NCBI RefSeq assembly: GCF_021917145.1 | Contig: NC_061078.1 | Location: 124,001 to 188,000, forward strand | Length of the DNA stretch: 64,000 nt | Reading direction: 5' to 3' | Origin: Hypomesus transpacificus | Lineage: Eukaryota; Chordata; Actinopteri; Osmeriformes; Osmeridae | Shown here: in pieces, positions 53,545 to 64,000 of the stretch | Layout: the number at the start of each line of letters is the position of its first letter | How positions within the stretch are numbered: position 1 is the stretch's first letter | Position numbers and translations under genes: made by a program | The notes under the pieces: generated by a model | What the model was told of the DNA's origin: nothing | Seen by the model: the letters and a program-made list of their open reading frames with translations, nothing else | Databases searched by the model: none

Positions 53545-54590
53545 TGTACAGGGCTGTGTGAAGGTTAAACTGCTCTGTCACTTCTTGTCCAGGGCTGTGT
53601 GAATGTTAAACTGCTCTGTCACTTCCTGTCCAGGGCTGTGTGAATAGATGCGTTCGACATGGACTGCGGCTACATGAAACGACCGGCGAGAGTAGCCGCT
53701 TGCAATCGGGGAGGAGTTGAAAACGGCTCTGTGAAGTCGGACATTCCAGCTTCTCGTGGTTTGCTGCGTTGATGTCAGTCATGGCCGATCAAGCGCTGTT
53801 TGCTTACTTTACTTTATTTATAATTTAACTTAGTCTTTCCGGTAGTGAAGAGGCTGACTTAAACCCTTTCTTCAACACAATTTTAATTCAATTAAACTTT
53901 TTTGAGCGTTTGCGACACTGAAGGTGTCCGAATATTCCAAAACACGCGTCAAAGTTGTCGTGTGTGAGTCTGGCCAATCATGAAATTGCTGTGTCGTCAC
54001 TTGAACCCGTGCAGTTGCTCTTGAGAAAATGCGCTCGGCTACACAGCCGGCAGTTCTTGAATCGATCTCACGGTACTTTGATGGCGACGTCACAGTGACG
54101 TGTCCACGGCGCCGTCTCAAGTCGGACAAAAAGTCTAACCAGAATGCACTTTTTCAAGTCAGCCGCCTGCAGCCGGCTGCCGCGCCGCATGAAGTCGGGT
54201 CATGTCGAACGCACCTAATGTTAAACTGCTCTGTCACTTCCTGTCCAGTGCTGTGTGAAGGTTAAACTGCTCTGTCACTTCCTGTCCAGGGCTGTGTGAA
54301 GGTTAAACTGCTCTGTCACTTCCTGTCCAGGGCTGTGTGAAGGGTAAACTGCTCTGTCACTTCCTGTCCAGGGCTGTGTGAAGGGTAACCTGCTCTGTCA
54401 CTTCCTGTCCAGGGCTGTGTGAAGGGTAACCTGCTCTGTCACTTCCTGTCAAGGGCTGTGTGAAGGGTAACCTGCTCTGTCACTTCCTGTCCAGGGCTGT
54501 GTGAAGGGTAACCTGCTCTGTCACTTCCTGTCCAGGGCTGTGTGAAGGGTAACCTGCTCTGTCACTTCCTGTCCAGGGCTGTCTGATGTG
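53545..54590 (+). repeat. ~40-bp tandem repeat downstream of RASSF7, split by a MITE
   Basis: Units of 'ggctgtgtgaagggtaac' plus 'ctgctctgtcacttcctgtcca'. About two copies lie before 53646 and nine after 54216. The RASSF7 poly(A) signal may be AATAAA at 54731-54736. Confidence 0.9.
53646..54216. mobile_element. MITE (Harbinger-like) inserted in the 40-bp repeat
   Basis: Left end 'agatgcgttcgacatg', right end reverse complement 'aggtgcgttcgacatg'. The flanks show 'aat' on both sides (53643-53645 and 54217-54219). Neighbouring repeat units read 'gtgtgaatgttaaac', giving the uninterrupted site with one 'aat'. A 3-bp duplication suits PIF/Harbinger. 571 bp, no transposase frame. Confidence 0.85.
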
Positions 54591-54739
54591 ACTAACAGGA
54601 TGTGTGTGTGTGCATGTGAGTGTGTTTGAGAGTGAGTGTGTTTAAGCGTGTGAACGTGTGTGAGTGTTTATGTGAGAGTGTGACAATGATATATGTTTCA
54701 TGATACTTTGTAAATACATGCTATACATTTAATAAAACT

Positions 54740-55660
54740 AAATTAATATAGGCTACTCGGTTGCACCTTTGGCATTATTTTCAAATTCTTAAATTGAAGT
54801 ATTAAAATTTCGTATAAAGATAATAAAGTGAACTCAATTTGATTTTAATTATTATACACAGGTCTAAACTATGACAGGATGGACAGTCAAATACATTAGT
54901 TTTTTCTTTTGTGAAAAAGATGTCAAATCGTTTCATAAATGTATTATAGTAACCTCCACCCCCAATCCAATGGCAACGTTGTTGATGATGAAATACAATT
55001 ATTTTCATTTTATTTCTTTTAACATTTTAAGTAATAACTACTCCTGTAGATCATAATTCTGTCTGAACATGTCAATCTTACCGACTAACAGTTTTGAAGT
55101 AGCCCTATTAACAGCGTGTCCTGACTTTTGAATACCTTCAACTGTTGTTACCTTGTATGACCAGTAAATGGCTGCATTCTATCGTTTTTAATGTACCGGT
55201 TATTCAGGTTTCAGTCCGGTTACGTAACTTCAAACAGCGGCGTCCTGCCACCGTCACGTTGTAGAAAGTGAAACTACAAATCGTGTCTGTCTTTAGAAAT
55301 CAAAAGTGAGATGACACTGTAACAGCCGTAACAAAGAATTTCAGAACGCAGATTAACATCATATAGGCGTTTGTTATAAGATCAAAACGTACTTGTGCTA
55401 CAGGTTGTTCTTTCCTAACTCGTGCATGTTCAGAAGATACATGTTCTGGGATGTAGAAGGGATAGCCAACCTCAGAATATCTACATATAAAAAATAAACA
55501 TACGTTTCTATATTTGGGGAGTTTTAACGGTTTGTAGAATTTTCACTTGTTCGCTACTATAGGCTACTTTTACTACATAAGAGGAATAACAACACCAGTG
55601 CTTCCCGTGGCTGTATTTTATTACTGGGCTATTATTAATTCATAAAAAATTCTAAGTATG
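54740..55660. other. AT-rich intergenic sequence upstream of the ROCO gene
   Basis: No gene seen. It holds the ISRE-like motif at 55264-55275 and A/T-rich runs ('acatataaaaaataaac' at ~55482). Confidence 0.5.
55264..55275 (+). promoter_or_regulatory. Interferon-stimulated response element (perfect consensus)
   Basis: 'gaaagtgaaact' fits GAAANNGAAACT exactly. It is 486 bases before the ROCO start codon, in the same orientation. Binding by IRF/ISGF3 factors is inferred. Confidence 0.5.
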
Positions 55661-55760
55661 TTTAGTACCGCCTACCGTAATACAGTAAGCAGGAAGTAAA
55701 GGGTGTTTTCTGTGCCCAGCCGGCACAGTAGGGGAAGATAAAATCATATCCACCCGCAAC

Positions 55761-58700
55761 ATGTCTCGATCTAATGGTAAGTAGTTGGATTGAATTTTTA
55801 TAATTTGCACAAAAACAGTGAAGTTGATGATTAACTATGGTCATAAATATTATATGTTTGTCTAAGGTAGGTGTACTCTGATAGTGGAGACGAGGAATGC
55901 TTAAAAGAAACGTCAGAGTAAAACAGTGACTAATAAACCACGCCTCAGGTCGGGGAGTTAGATACATTTGTTTTGTCACATAAACAAATCTAGTGATCTT
56001 GGATTGGATGGGTGAAGCAGTTGACTGCAGTTCAAGAAGTTGCAATCCCCCCTATAAATTGTTTTGGATAAACCTGTCTACTAACCAACCCATTGTTGTT
56101 ATTTCTTGTGTGTCTGCACAGGGCAGAGTAAAAGAGAATGGGACCTGTCAGGGAGGAAGCTGAAGGCACTGCCCACAGAGCTGCTGGAGCAGAGAGCAGA
56201 GGTGAAGAGGGTGGACCTCCAGAGGAATAGACTGAAGCAGGTCTCTGGCCTCTCCTCGCTGCTCTACCTGAAGGAGCTCAACCTCTCCCGGAACGATATC
56301 CTGGACTTCCCCCTGGAGGTGGGCAGCCTCAGCTTACTGGAGCGTCTCTACCTGAACCAGAACAACATCCGGGTGGTTCCAGAGGGGCTGTTCCCCCGCT
56401 TGGAGAAGCTGCAGTTCCTGAAGCTGAGCACCAACCGTCTCTCTCAGCTCCCGGCCGACCTGGCCTGCTGCCAGAGGCTCACCTACCTCAACCTCTCCCA
56501 CAACAGCCTCACAGACCTCCAGCCTCTGGTGGGGCTGACTGGTCTGACGGAGCTGCACGTGGAGATGAACTCCATCACCCAGCTCCCCCCAGGGCTGTTC
56601 CAGAACTCAGAGCTCAGCCTCTTCAAGTTCTCCGGGAACCCTCTGAGGCTTCCCCCCGAAGAGGTGTGTGTGGGGGGGGTGAGGGACATCCAGAACTACT
56701 TCACCCTGCTGGGCAGGGACCCGGACAGCAACACCACCGCCTGCACGGTGAAGACCATGTTCCTGGGCTCGTCCATGGCAGGGAAGTCCACGCTGAGCCG
56801 CAGCCTGCGTGCTGGAGCGCCAGTGAAGGTGGAGGTGGACGACCGCACCGAGGGCATCGAGATCTGTGAGCTAGAGCTGGAGGGGGTGCGGCTGCTGTTC
56901 TGGGACTTTGCGGGCCAGGAGGAGTACTACCTCACACACCACGTCTTCATCACCCCGCGAGCCCTCGTCATCCTCGCCGTGGACCTGGCCAGGTGAGCAC
57001 CTACGCTGTAGGAACTGATGCACGCTCACGGCAGAAAAAACTATAGGCATGTTTCCCCAGTCCACTTTAAAAACAACACATCACCCCAGTCCACCTTAAA
57101 TTCCACATCTCCCCAGAGATTATTTGAAGTAATGGAAGTTACATGTAATAAATTGTCATTGTTGCGCGGTAGACGAGATAATAGTGTCTGGTAGCTGAGA
57201 GGTGGAGATTTCGATGACGTGCAGAAACAACCCCATCATGTGTGTGTTCCAGCTACAGCGTGGAAGACCCCAAGTCCTTCACAGAGAAGGTCTGGTTCTG
57301 GATCAACAACATCCAGCTGCGTGTCCCAGACTCGGTGGTGCTCCCAGTGGCTACCCACTGTGACCAGTGCAGGAGTCCGGAGGAGGTGGAGAAGAAGAGG
57401 GCTCACCTGGACCAGAAGGTGAGGGAGGCTCTGGAGGAGCGGAGGCTGGTTCTGACCCTACAGAGGAAGACCCTGAAGGAGAGAGACCCCACGCAGTTCT
57501 CAGACCAAATCATCGAGATGGATCGTCTCATGGATCGCAAACTACAGGTAGCTTTTATCCAAAAGCGCCGTACGAATAGTGCAAATAGGTATTACAGCAG
57601 AAGATCAAGGATCAGAAGTGTAAAGTTCTAACTGTGTTTGTAGTTCTAACTGTGTTTGTAGTTCTGACAGTGTTTGTAGTTCTAACTGTGTTTGTAGTTC
57701 TGACAGTGTTTGTAGTTCTAACTGTGTTTGTAGTTCTGACAGTGTTTCGGTGGTCAGAGTCAAGGAACGGTCTGTATTTACCAGCCATGTTAAAAAACAA
57801 CCTCATGTCACCTACAGCTTTACAGGGGCACCCTGGTGGACCAGAAAAGGCTCCAAAACAGCATGTTGTCCTGCAGGGCCCTCACCAGCTCTCCTCTGTG
57901 TGCAGGTCATGAAGCTCATGACCATCGACTGCAACGAGCAGGAGGGGATCGACACCCTGAAGGCCCACCTGCTGAGGCACATCGAGCAGGCCTTCCCCTG
58001 CGCCGAGAGGACCCTGCCCCGGAGCTACGGCGACGTGGAGCGCACCATTCACACGCTCCTCGAACAAGAGCACATCCCCAGACACGGTAGGTCATCCTGA
58101 CCGGACGGAAGCACAGACTGGAAAGCTGGAATCATGTCTGATGTATTGATAGTAAAGCTATAGCTACATGCATACAAGATACATGCATTTATTTAACAGA
58201 CGTTTTTTTACCCAAAACCACGGACAGGGGGGATTTGAACTTCCAGTTAAATTCTCTAGCACTGACCTATACCCGTCCCAAGTGATGTATTCAGTTAGAT
58301 GCTTTTATCCAAAGCTACACACAGGGGGATTTGAACCTGCAAAAACTGAGCTATACGTATATATACCTGAACGTAACCCTTACCTGAGATTGTCTCCTCC
58401 GTCAGGGATCGTCAGTTTAGTGGAACTGAGGGACATGATCCTGAAGACGGTGGAGGTGAGCGAAGAGAGCGTGAGCTCCATCCTGCGCTACCTGGACCGC
58501 ATCGGGCTCCTGGTTTGGTACGAGGAGATCCCGGAGCTGGCGGAGACCGTGTACGCTCAACCCTCCGTCCTCATCTCTCTCTTCAAGGTGACGCAGCCAG
58601 GAGGAGAGGCCAACCGCATGCTGCGTTCAGCTAACAAACCCTTCCATCCACAGCCACAAACCCTTCCATCCACAGCCACAAACCCTTCCATCCACAGCCA

Positions 58701-61700
58701 CAAACCCTTCCATCCACAGCCACAAACCAATTGTGGTCACTGAAAGTACAGCCAGATCCAGGATCAGAAGTGTTTAGTTCTGGTGGTCAGAGTTGACCAG
58801 GCACAGTGTTATCTCAGCCACCTAGCATGTACACGCGGTACATTCAAACTTTCATTACAAAGTGTTAATAGAACAGAGGAAAATATTATAAAATCAGATG
58901 TGAATGAAAAGTGAAAATATGTTATTGCCATACGCATTATCTTTGGTTCCACTTGCAATCCCTGGGGTTACATCAGGATGCACCACACTTTTCTAAAATC
59001 AAACCCCTGCAATCTTGGCAGAAGACTGTGTAGAACCCTGGCCTAACCGCAGGGGCGACCGGAGGAACCCTAACACGCTCTCTCCCCCTGCCATGCTGGG
59101 CAGACCGTGGTGAGACCAGACCTGGCTAAGCAGCTGCAGGACCTGCCCAGACCACTGCTCCGCCAGGAGGGGGTGCTGGACCTTCAGAGGGCGGCCTGGG
59201 TGGAGGCCTTGCAGGGGCGCGGCATGCTGCCCAACATGGCCACGCGTATCCTGGTTCTGCGCGAGCTGAAACGCCTTGGCCTGGACGAGGACGAGGACCT
59301 GGTCTCAGAGGTCAGGACACCTGGTTAATGACCAAGTAACTAACGATGACCCAGTAATTTACGATTACTCAGTTATTAATAAAGACTAGTTATTAATTAT
59401 TGCTAGTTATTAATATTACTGAGGAGGGGAGACCTGGTTAACCATCACCTTTATGAACACTGCTTCAACCAGCTACGCCACTGAAAAGCTAGCCCTTCGA
59501 TGGCACTAGGTGGGCAGTATTTCTATCAAGGAGTGAGTTTAACCAGTTCACCTGGGTTCCACTGCAGGTGGTGGGGAGCAGGAGGGAGGAAGGGGCTTTG
59601 CTCAGTCTGCTGCAGCACTTCCAGGTGTGTCTCCCCACCCGGCTGGGCAGCCCGCTGGATCCAGCCGCCCCAGAGTTCGTCCCGGGGAAGGCCCAGTGGG
59701 ACTCGGACAGGCTGAGGCAGAGAGAACAGGATGCGGCCTGCCTATTCCCCATCTACCTCTTGGACAACAGGGCGGTGGAGAAAGCCTGGGGGGTGGACAA
59801 GCAGGATGATGTTCGTGTCAATGTTTACTTCCTGCCCGAGGTCCCTCATGGCTTCTTTCACAGGTACAGACGACTCTTCTGTAACTTCCTGTTTGGTAGA
59901 GATGACTCTCCTGTAACTTCTTGTTTGGTAGAGATGACTCTCCTGTAACTTCCTGTTTGGAGGAGATGACTCTCCCGTGACTTCCTGTTTGGTTGAGACA
60001 AACCTTCTGTAACTTCCTGTTGGTAGAAAAGACTCTTCTCTAACTACCTGCAAGACAGATCCCCTCTCCAGAACTTCTTGCGTGCTAAAGATCTCCTCTG
60101 AAACTTCCTGTATGCTAGAGATCTGCTCTGGAACATTCCTGTATGCTAGAGATCTGCTCTGGAACATTCCTGTATGCTAGAGATCTGCTCTGGAACATTC
60201 CTCTAGATGGAGTACACGGTACCTACTAGGGGTGGGAATCTTTACCTCACGATTCGATTCAAATCGATTCCTGGGGTCACGATTCGAAGAAAAAAAACAA
60301 GAAAAAAAAACGATTCATCCAATTTTGATTCTATTTACATTTATTCATTTAGCGGAAGCTTTTATCCAAAGCGACTTCCAAGAGAGAGCTTTACAAAGTG
60401 CATTGGTCACTGATAATAACAACAAGATAGCCCCAAAAATATTGCGGGTAGCCAAAACATGAAGCACACTGTGAACAACCAAAATAAGTGCCAAAGGGAA
60501 GAACCATATAAGAGCATGTAGTTAAACAAGTTACAATTAAACAACATGAATCGCTAGTGCAAGTGTACCTGTAGAAAAGCAAGCAACGATATGCTTACAT
60601 TTGATTCCAGTTTGCTGTTTTGTGTTACTTGTTTCTATTTGACTGTGATAGGCAGTTAAGTGTGATTGTCGTACAAAAATTAGTACAATCTGATTCGCTA
60701 GAAGACTGAATCAAATGTGAATCGATTTCCCCCCCCACCCCTAGTGCCTACCTCTAGGTGGAGTAAGGGATCCACCGCTAATGTCCATTGTTTTCTTCGG
60801 ACCCCCAGGCTAACGGTCAACATGTGCTCCCTGTACCCCACCCACTGGGTGGGGAAGGACCAGTGTCTGCTCTGCTCCGGGGCCAGGCTGGTGCTGCTAA
60901 GGGAGAACAGCCAGCATGAAGACCAGTTCATAGAGATACGCTGCAAAAGACCAGAGCCCACTGGTGAGACCTCACTGAGTAGGACATGTCTGATCATATA
61001 CTTGTCAGCCCAATATCAGTCATTGGCGACAGATTTATTGTAATAAAATGTGGAGTTGAACTTAATTTTAGGGTACAAAACTCAAACTTTGTCAAAGCTT
61101 TCAGCGTGAGAGAGCCTCAGGACTTGTGTTTTGCAGAGTTCCGTCAGTCGTGGGATATGGTTCTGGCAGTGATATTTAAGCTGTGGCGGCTGTCCCAGCA
61201 GTGGCCAGGCCTGGTCCAGCAGGTCTTCAGCCCCTGCCCAGAGGCTGGCTGCTCTGTCAAGCTCCACTGGAGGGATTGGCAGGAGCTGGTGTCCGACAGC
61301 ACTGACATCTACAGCATGTAAGTGTTGTTGTCATCTGATCATCATGTGTTTAATCCAAAGCTAATTCTCTGGTTGAGGAATGCCCAGAGATGGGAAGTAA
61401 CAAAGTACAAATACTTCTACTGTACTTAAAGAGATTTTTCTAACAGTACTTTTCTTCACTGTTTATTTTAAGAAGAAGCTTTAATCAGTTTTATGGTTCT
61501 CTGTTCACATCACTCCTCTCCTTTCACTGGGGAAAAAAAATTCTTAAGGTTGTAAAGGTACTTTTGACTAAAAGTTTCCCAAAAAGGAATGTGTCAGTTT
61601 TTGGCTACTTGAAAGACAGATGTTGAATCAAGACTGATAGATGATCATGTGTGTCGAGAAGGCAGGTGTGTAGTTACAGTGTTGCATCATGTTTGTTTGA

Positions 61701-62145
61701 CAGAGTTCCTGATGAGAAGGTGGTCTGTACGAACGGACACACACGCCGAACAGAACTACTGTTCCCCAAAGGTACGGTACCCTGTCCAGTAGAAGGAAAA
61801 TACAGCATGTACTTAACATGTACACTTTTATCCAAAGGAACATATGGAAAGTACAGCAGGAACCATGATCAGAAGTTCTGACACTATTTCATTGGTCAGA
61901 GTCAAGAGATGGTCTGTGATTATTTTGTGTTCTTGTAAAAAAAATCTCTCAACAACATGCAGAGAAAAGACCCATTGGTAGAATGGAGTACCAGCATGGA
62001 CTTATGATCCTTTATCCTCGCTATGCTTCCTTTATGCCTTTTGTTGCGTCTGTTAAATGAATGAAATGTAAATGTGACGTAAGTAAGGATTGTCCCTATC
62101 TGAAGCTCATCCCTGTTCCTCACAGTCCCTGGTGTCTCGAAGTGA
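55761..62145 (+). CDS. ROCO-family protein (LRR-Roc-COR), MFHAS1-like, complete, 11 coding exons
   Basis: Exons: 55761-55776, 56122-56992, 57253-57547, 57906-58086, 58406-58587, 59104-59310, 59568-59863, 60809-60963, 61137-61317, 61704-61771, 62126-62145. All are GT-AG, phases agree, 2472 nt (823 aa). AATAAA follows at 62322. Start 'MSRSNGQSKREWDLSG'. Residues ~13-190 are about seven leucine-rich repeats ('LKELNLSRNDI', 'LTYLNLSHNSL'). The Roc GTPase has P-loop 'GSSMAGKS' (~220), switch 'DFAGQEEYY' (~267) and a 'THCDQC' base motif. COR follows ('LPRSYGDVE', 'YLDRIGLLVWYEE'), then a C-terminal region like MFHAS1 ('VVCTNGH'). No kinase domain. The order matches MFHAS1, a regulator of Toll-like receptor signalling, but human MFHAS1 has a largely undivided coding exon, so this is a distinct multi-exon relative. 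Confidence 0.93.
57628..57750 (+). repeat. 18/36-bp tandem repeat in ROCO intron 3
   Basis: 'gttctaactgtgtttgta' alternating with 'gttctgacagtgtttgta'. It follows a SINE-like core ('ttttatccaaaagcgccgta', ~57552). The 'VVLTVF' frame is an artefact. Confidence 0.88.
58187..58365 (-). mobile_element. Two SINE tail/tRNA-like fragments in ROCO intron 4
   Basis: 'catttatttaacagacg' and 'gatgcttttatccaaagc' are SINE-core words. Each is followed by 'caggggggatttgaac' and 'cagggggatttgaacctgca', which on the minus strand look like a B box. Fragmentary. Confidence 0.5.
58640..58735 (+). repeat. 22-bp tandem repeat, 4 copies
   Basis: 'acccttccatccacagccacaa' in ROCO intron 5, starting about 50 bases after the exon 5 donor. 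Confidence 0.88.
59864..60205 (+). repeat. ~30-bp diverged tandem repeats after the ROCO exon 7 donor
   Basis: 'gtagagatgactctcctgtaacttcctgtttg' type units (listed here in part: 'gatgactctcctgtaacttc') begin at the donor itself ('gtacagacgactcttctg'), then change to 'ctagagatctgctctggaac' units at 60110-60205. Confidence 0.8.
60227..60743. mobile_element. hAT-type MITE in ROCO intron 7
   Basis: Ends 'taggggtgggaatc' and 'cccacccccta'-like (reverse complement 'taggggtggg'). Flanks are 'gtacctac' (60219-60226) and 'gtgcctac' (60744-60751), an 8-bp duplication with one later change. A SINE core ('gcggaagcttttatccaaag') lies inside at 60345-60590, so a SINE was inserted into it or captured by it. 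Confidence 0.85.
61387..61620. repeat. Interspersed repeat, same family as 6608-6740
   Basis: 'gggaagtaacaaagtacaaa' and 'ctactgtacttaaagaga' words, in ROCO intron 9. Confidence 0.6.
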
Positions 62146-62345
62146 GGAAGAGTGCTACCATGGAAACCCTGACAAGCCCAGCTCAAGCTTGGCCTGGTCG
62201 CTGGAATCAACCTGCAGATGGCAGTTTGGCTTAGTTAGTTATTTACTTTGTTAGCAACCATTACATTTAAAGGTTCATTAAAATGAAATCAGTCCGATAT
62301 CTGTGGGCATCACAAGGCTGTAATAAACACAACCAATCTTTTAGT
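62146..62345 (+). other. ROCO 3'UTR
   Basis: Runs from the TGA at 62143-62145 to AATAAA at 62322-62327. From 62346 to 62800 no gene is seen; a CT-rich run lies at 62580-62660. Confidence 0.6.
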
Positions 62346-62803
62346 TCAGACCGACCTCAATGATTGGGCGGCATTCAAACCAAATGCAATGACTGGTCAG
62401 GCTACTTGTCTGTCTACTAACCTCCCGGCAGTCAGGCAGCGCTTTATGTGTTTTGGGGGGGGTGGATTTTAAGGGAGGGGGTATTTGGAGATATTTTGGT
62501 TTGAATTCTTTCGTACTCAAGACAGAATTGCTGGTTTGAAACACTTACCGACCTTTAACCATCAGAGCTCTGTCTGCGGTCTGTCTCTCTCACTCTCTCT
62601 TTTTCTCTCTTTCTCTCCGTCTCTCCCTCCCTCTCTCTCCCTCTCTCTCTATCTCTCTGAAGTTTGTGAAACTACTAAATTGTTTGCGGGAAGCTGCATG
62701 TTATTACAATATAATTTTTTCAACACATTAATGTCATAAATTGTACAACATTTGTAAAAAAAAAAATGTATTGTTGTAAAACCCCAGTAATATTGTGTGC
62801 CCT

Positions 62804-63912
62804 CAGCCGGGCGGCCCATAGAAATTGCTGGGCCCCTGAAAAGGTCCAGTGAATGGGCCCCCCCTAATAGGTCTTTACTTACTAACGTATGCGCCCGTGT
62901 GCTCTCTCTCTCCTACATACAACATCTGTAAACCTAGAGTGACTTACTTAGTGATGGGAGCTACATTATAGCAAAACAAATACATCTTTATACATAAAAT
63001 TTAAACATAGAGTTTAATAAATATAACTGAGGCCTTAACAACTTGTGTGGCACCGGGCCAGACACACACACACACAACAATTTGACACACTGAGATCTGC
63101 TACACTCACCACATTTTCAAGTATAAAATGCAATTTACCTGCCTTCATCTTTGCCTATTATACAGCCATCTTCCTTGTCTTTCTTGATGCAAAGTCTTTT
63201 ATAATGTATTTGAAGTCAATTTGTTTAGCCATTTCACACTCGATGGAAAGTATTGTGATTGAGCCTCTCCTGGCTCATTGTGGAGCACAAGTCATTTTTA
63301 TGATTTTGAGTTTACTGAAGGACCTTTCTCTTCCTGCCAAGTTACAGGTAAAGTGCAGAATGTCCTCAGAGCAATGCAGAACATGCGCTTTCTCAGTGTC
63401 AGGTTTGCTCTAACTAGCTTCCTCTTGGCTAACATCGTGGCTACTGCTGCTCGTCTGCAGCCTGGCTGGAAGTTTCTTTCTGAGTTGACAGGAAAGAAAT
63501 ATTTATTACTTTTATTTGGGGGTCGAATGCCCTTGCTAGCTCTCTCCTTTTTTTCTCTTTTGTTTTCTGATATCCCAATTTCTGAACAGGTCCTGGCATA
63601 GGAACGAAATGTAGCCTACTCTGACATTATTAGCTTAACCTTACATCAATAAATGATCATCGCTAAACAAAAAACGACTCATACCATTAGATTAGATTTT
63701 AGGGGGTTCATTATAAAACAGGCTACATTTTACTAAAGCAACAATACAATGTTTATGTTTGCTTTTTTAAGTAAGGGTGAGTATTTCAGTTTAAAATATA
63801 ATTGGTTATAATTTTTTTAAATATTTAAGACAAACATGATTATTGCTGGCATCGCGGCTGGGCCCCCCCACCACGGCTGGGCCCCAGAAAGCTTTCCCCC
63901 CTTATGTGCGGC
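62804..63912. mobile_element. Degenerate DNA-transposon remnant (hAT-like ends)
   Basis: Left 'cagccgggcggcccatag' and right reverse complement 'cagggccgcacataag' are similar, and 'gggcccc' blocks lie near both ends. Between them the DNA is A/T-rich with scattered short frames, none recognisable. No target duplication could be matched. Confidence 0.45.
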
Positions 63913-63978
63913 CCTGCCCATCGGACCGACAAAGACTGGGAGATACAAATAGAGGGTTTTCACCGACGCGTCATCAGA

Positions 63979-63997
63979 CCGGAAGTCGCCATCTTGG
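63979..63997 (+). promoter_or_regulatory. ETS plus YY1 motif pair at the right edge: probable start of the next gene
   Basis: 'ccggaagt' (ETS/GABP) at 63979-63986 is followed by 'gccatcttgg' (YY1) at 63988-63997, with CG-rich sequence before. This pair at the start site is typical of vertebrate housekeeping promoters. Orientation of the gene is inferred to be rightward because YY1 'GCCATCTTG' commonly sits just inside the transcript. Confidence 0.5.
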
Positions 63998-64000
63998 AGG

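Noticed and set aside
63045..63601. Two overlapping frames of 107-122 codons
   Set aside because: They lie within the degenerate transposon remnant, have no recognisable domain, and show no splice or promoter support.

Overview
The window is nuclear DNA of a bony fish (teleost). Genes are interrupted by GT-AG introns, the proteins read as vertebrate orthologues, and the DNA carries fish-type hAT and Harbinger-like MITEs, tRNA-derived SINEs and very abundant micro- and minisatellites. One run of exactly 500 N (45838-46337) is an assembly gap. The species cannot be named from the sequence.

Layout, left to right. (1) 788-2477, + strand: the last three coding exons of a USP6NL/RN-tre-like TBC Rab-GAP, with 3'UTR to about 3.8 kb. 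(2) 5208-17044, +: a complete 17-exon ABTB2 orthologue (histone-fold, ankyrin and BTB domains; 1137 aa) with a CCAAT/TATA-like promoter. (3) 19.2-20.9 kb, +: a small gene with one coding exon for an unrecognised 212-aa protein, lying between copies of a ~670-bp repeat. (4) 25071-44956, - strand: 18 exons of BRSK2 (SAD-A) kinase, lacking only about the first 62 codons, which probably lie in or beyond the gap. (5) 51568-53420, +: RASSF7. (6) 55761-62145, +: a complete 11-exon LRR-Roc-COR (ROCO) protein of 823 aa, MFHAS1-like. (7) The right edge carries an ETS plus YY1 motif pair typical of the start of another gene.

The genes do not form a pathway. As I recall the human map, BRSK2 and RASSF7 both lie on 11p15.5 and ABTB2 on 11p, so the window looks like a rearranged piece of that ancestral block.

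The most unusual property is structural. At six exons in three genes, the last bases of the exon together with its GT splice donor have been tandemly amplified, from 4 to about 66 copies. The introns therefore begin with arrays of near-identical candidate 5' splice sites. Other notable points are a ~135-residue Ser/Thr/Pro repeat inserted into ABTB2 coding sequence, two +1 frameshifts and one compensated shift confined to BRSK2, MITEs with exact target-site duplications, and an ISRE upstream of the ROCO gene.
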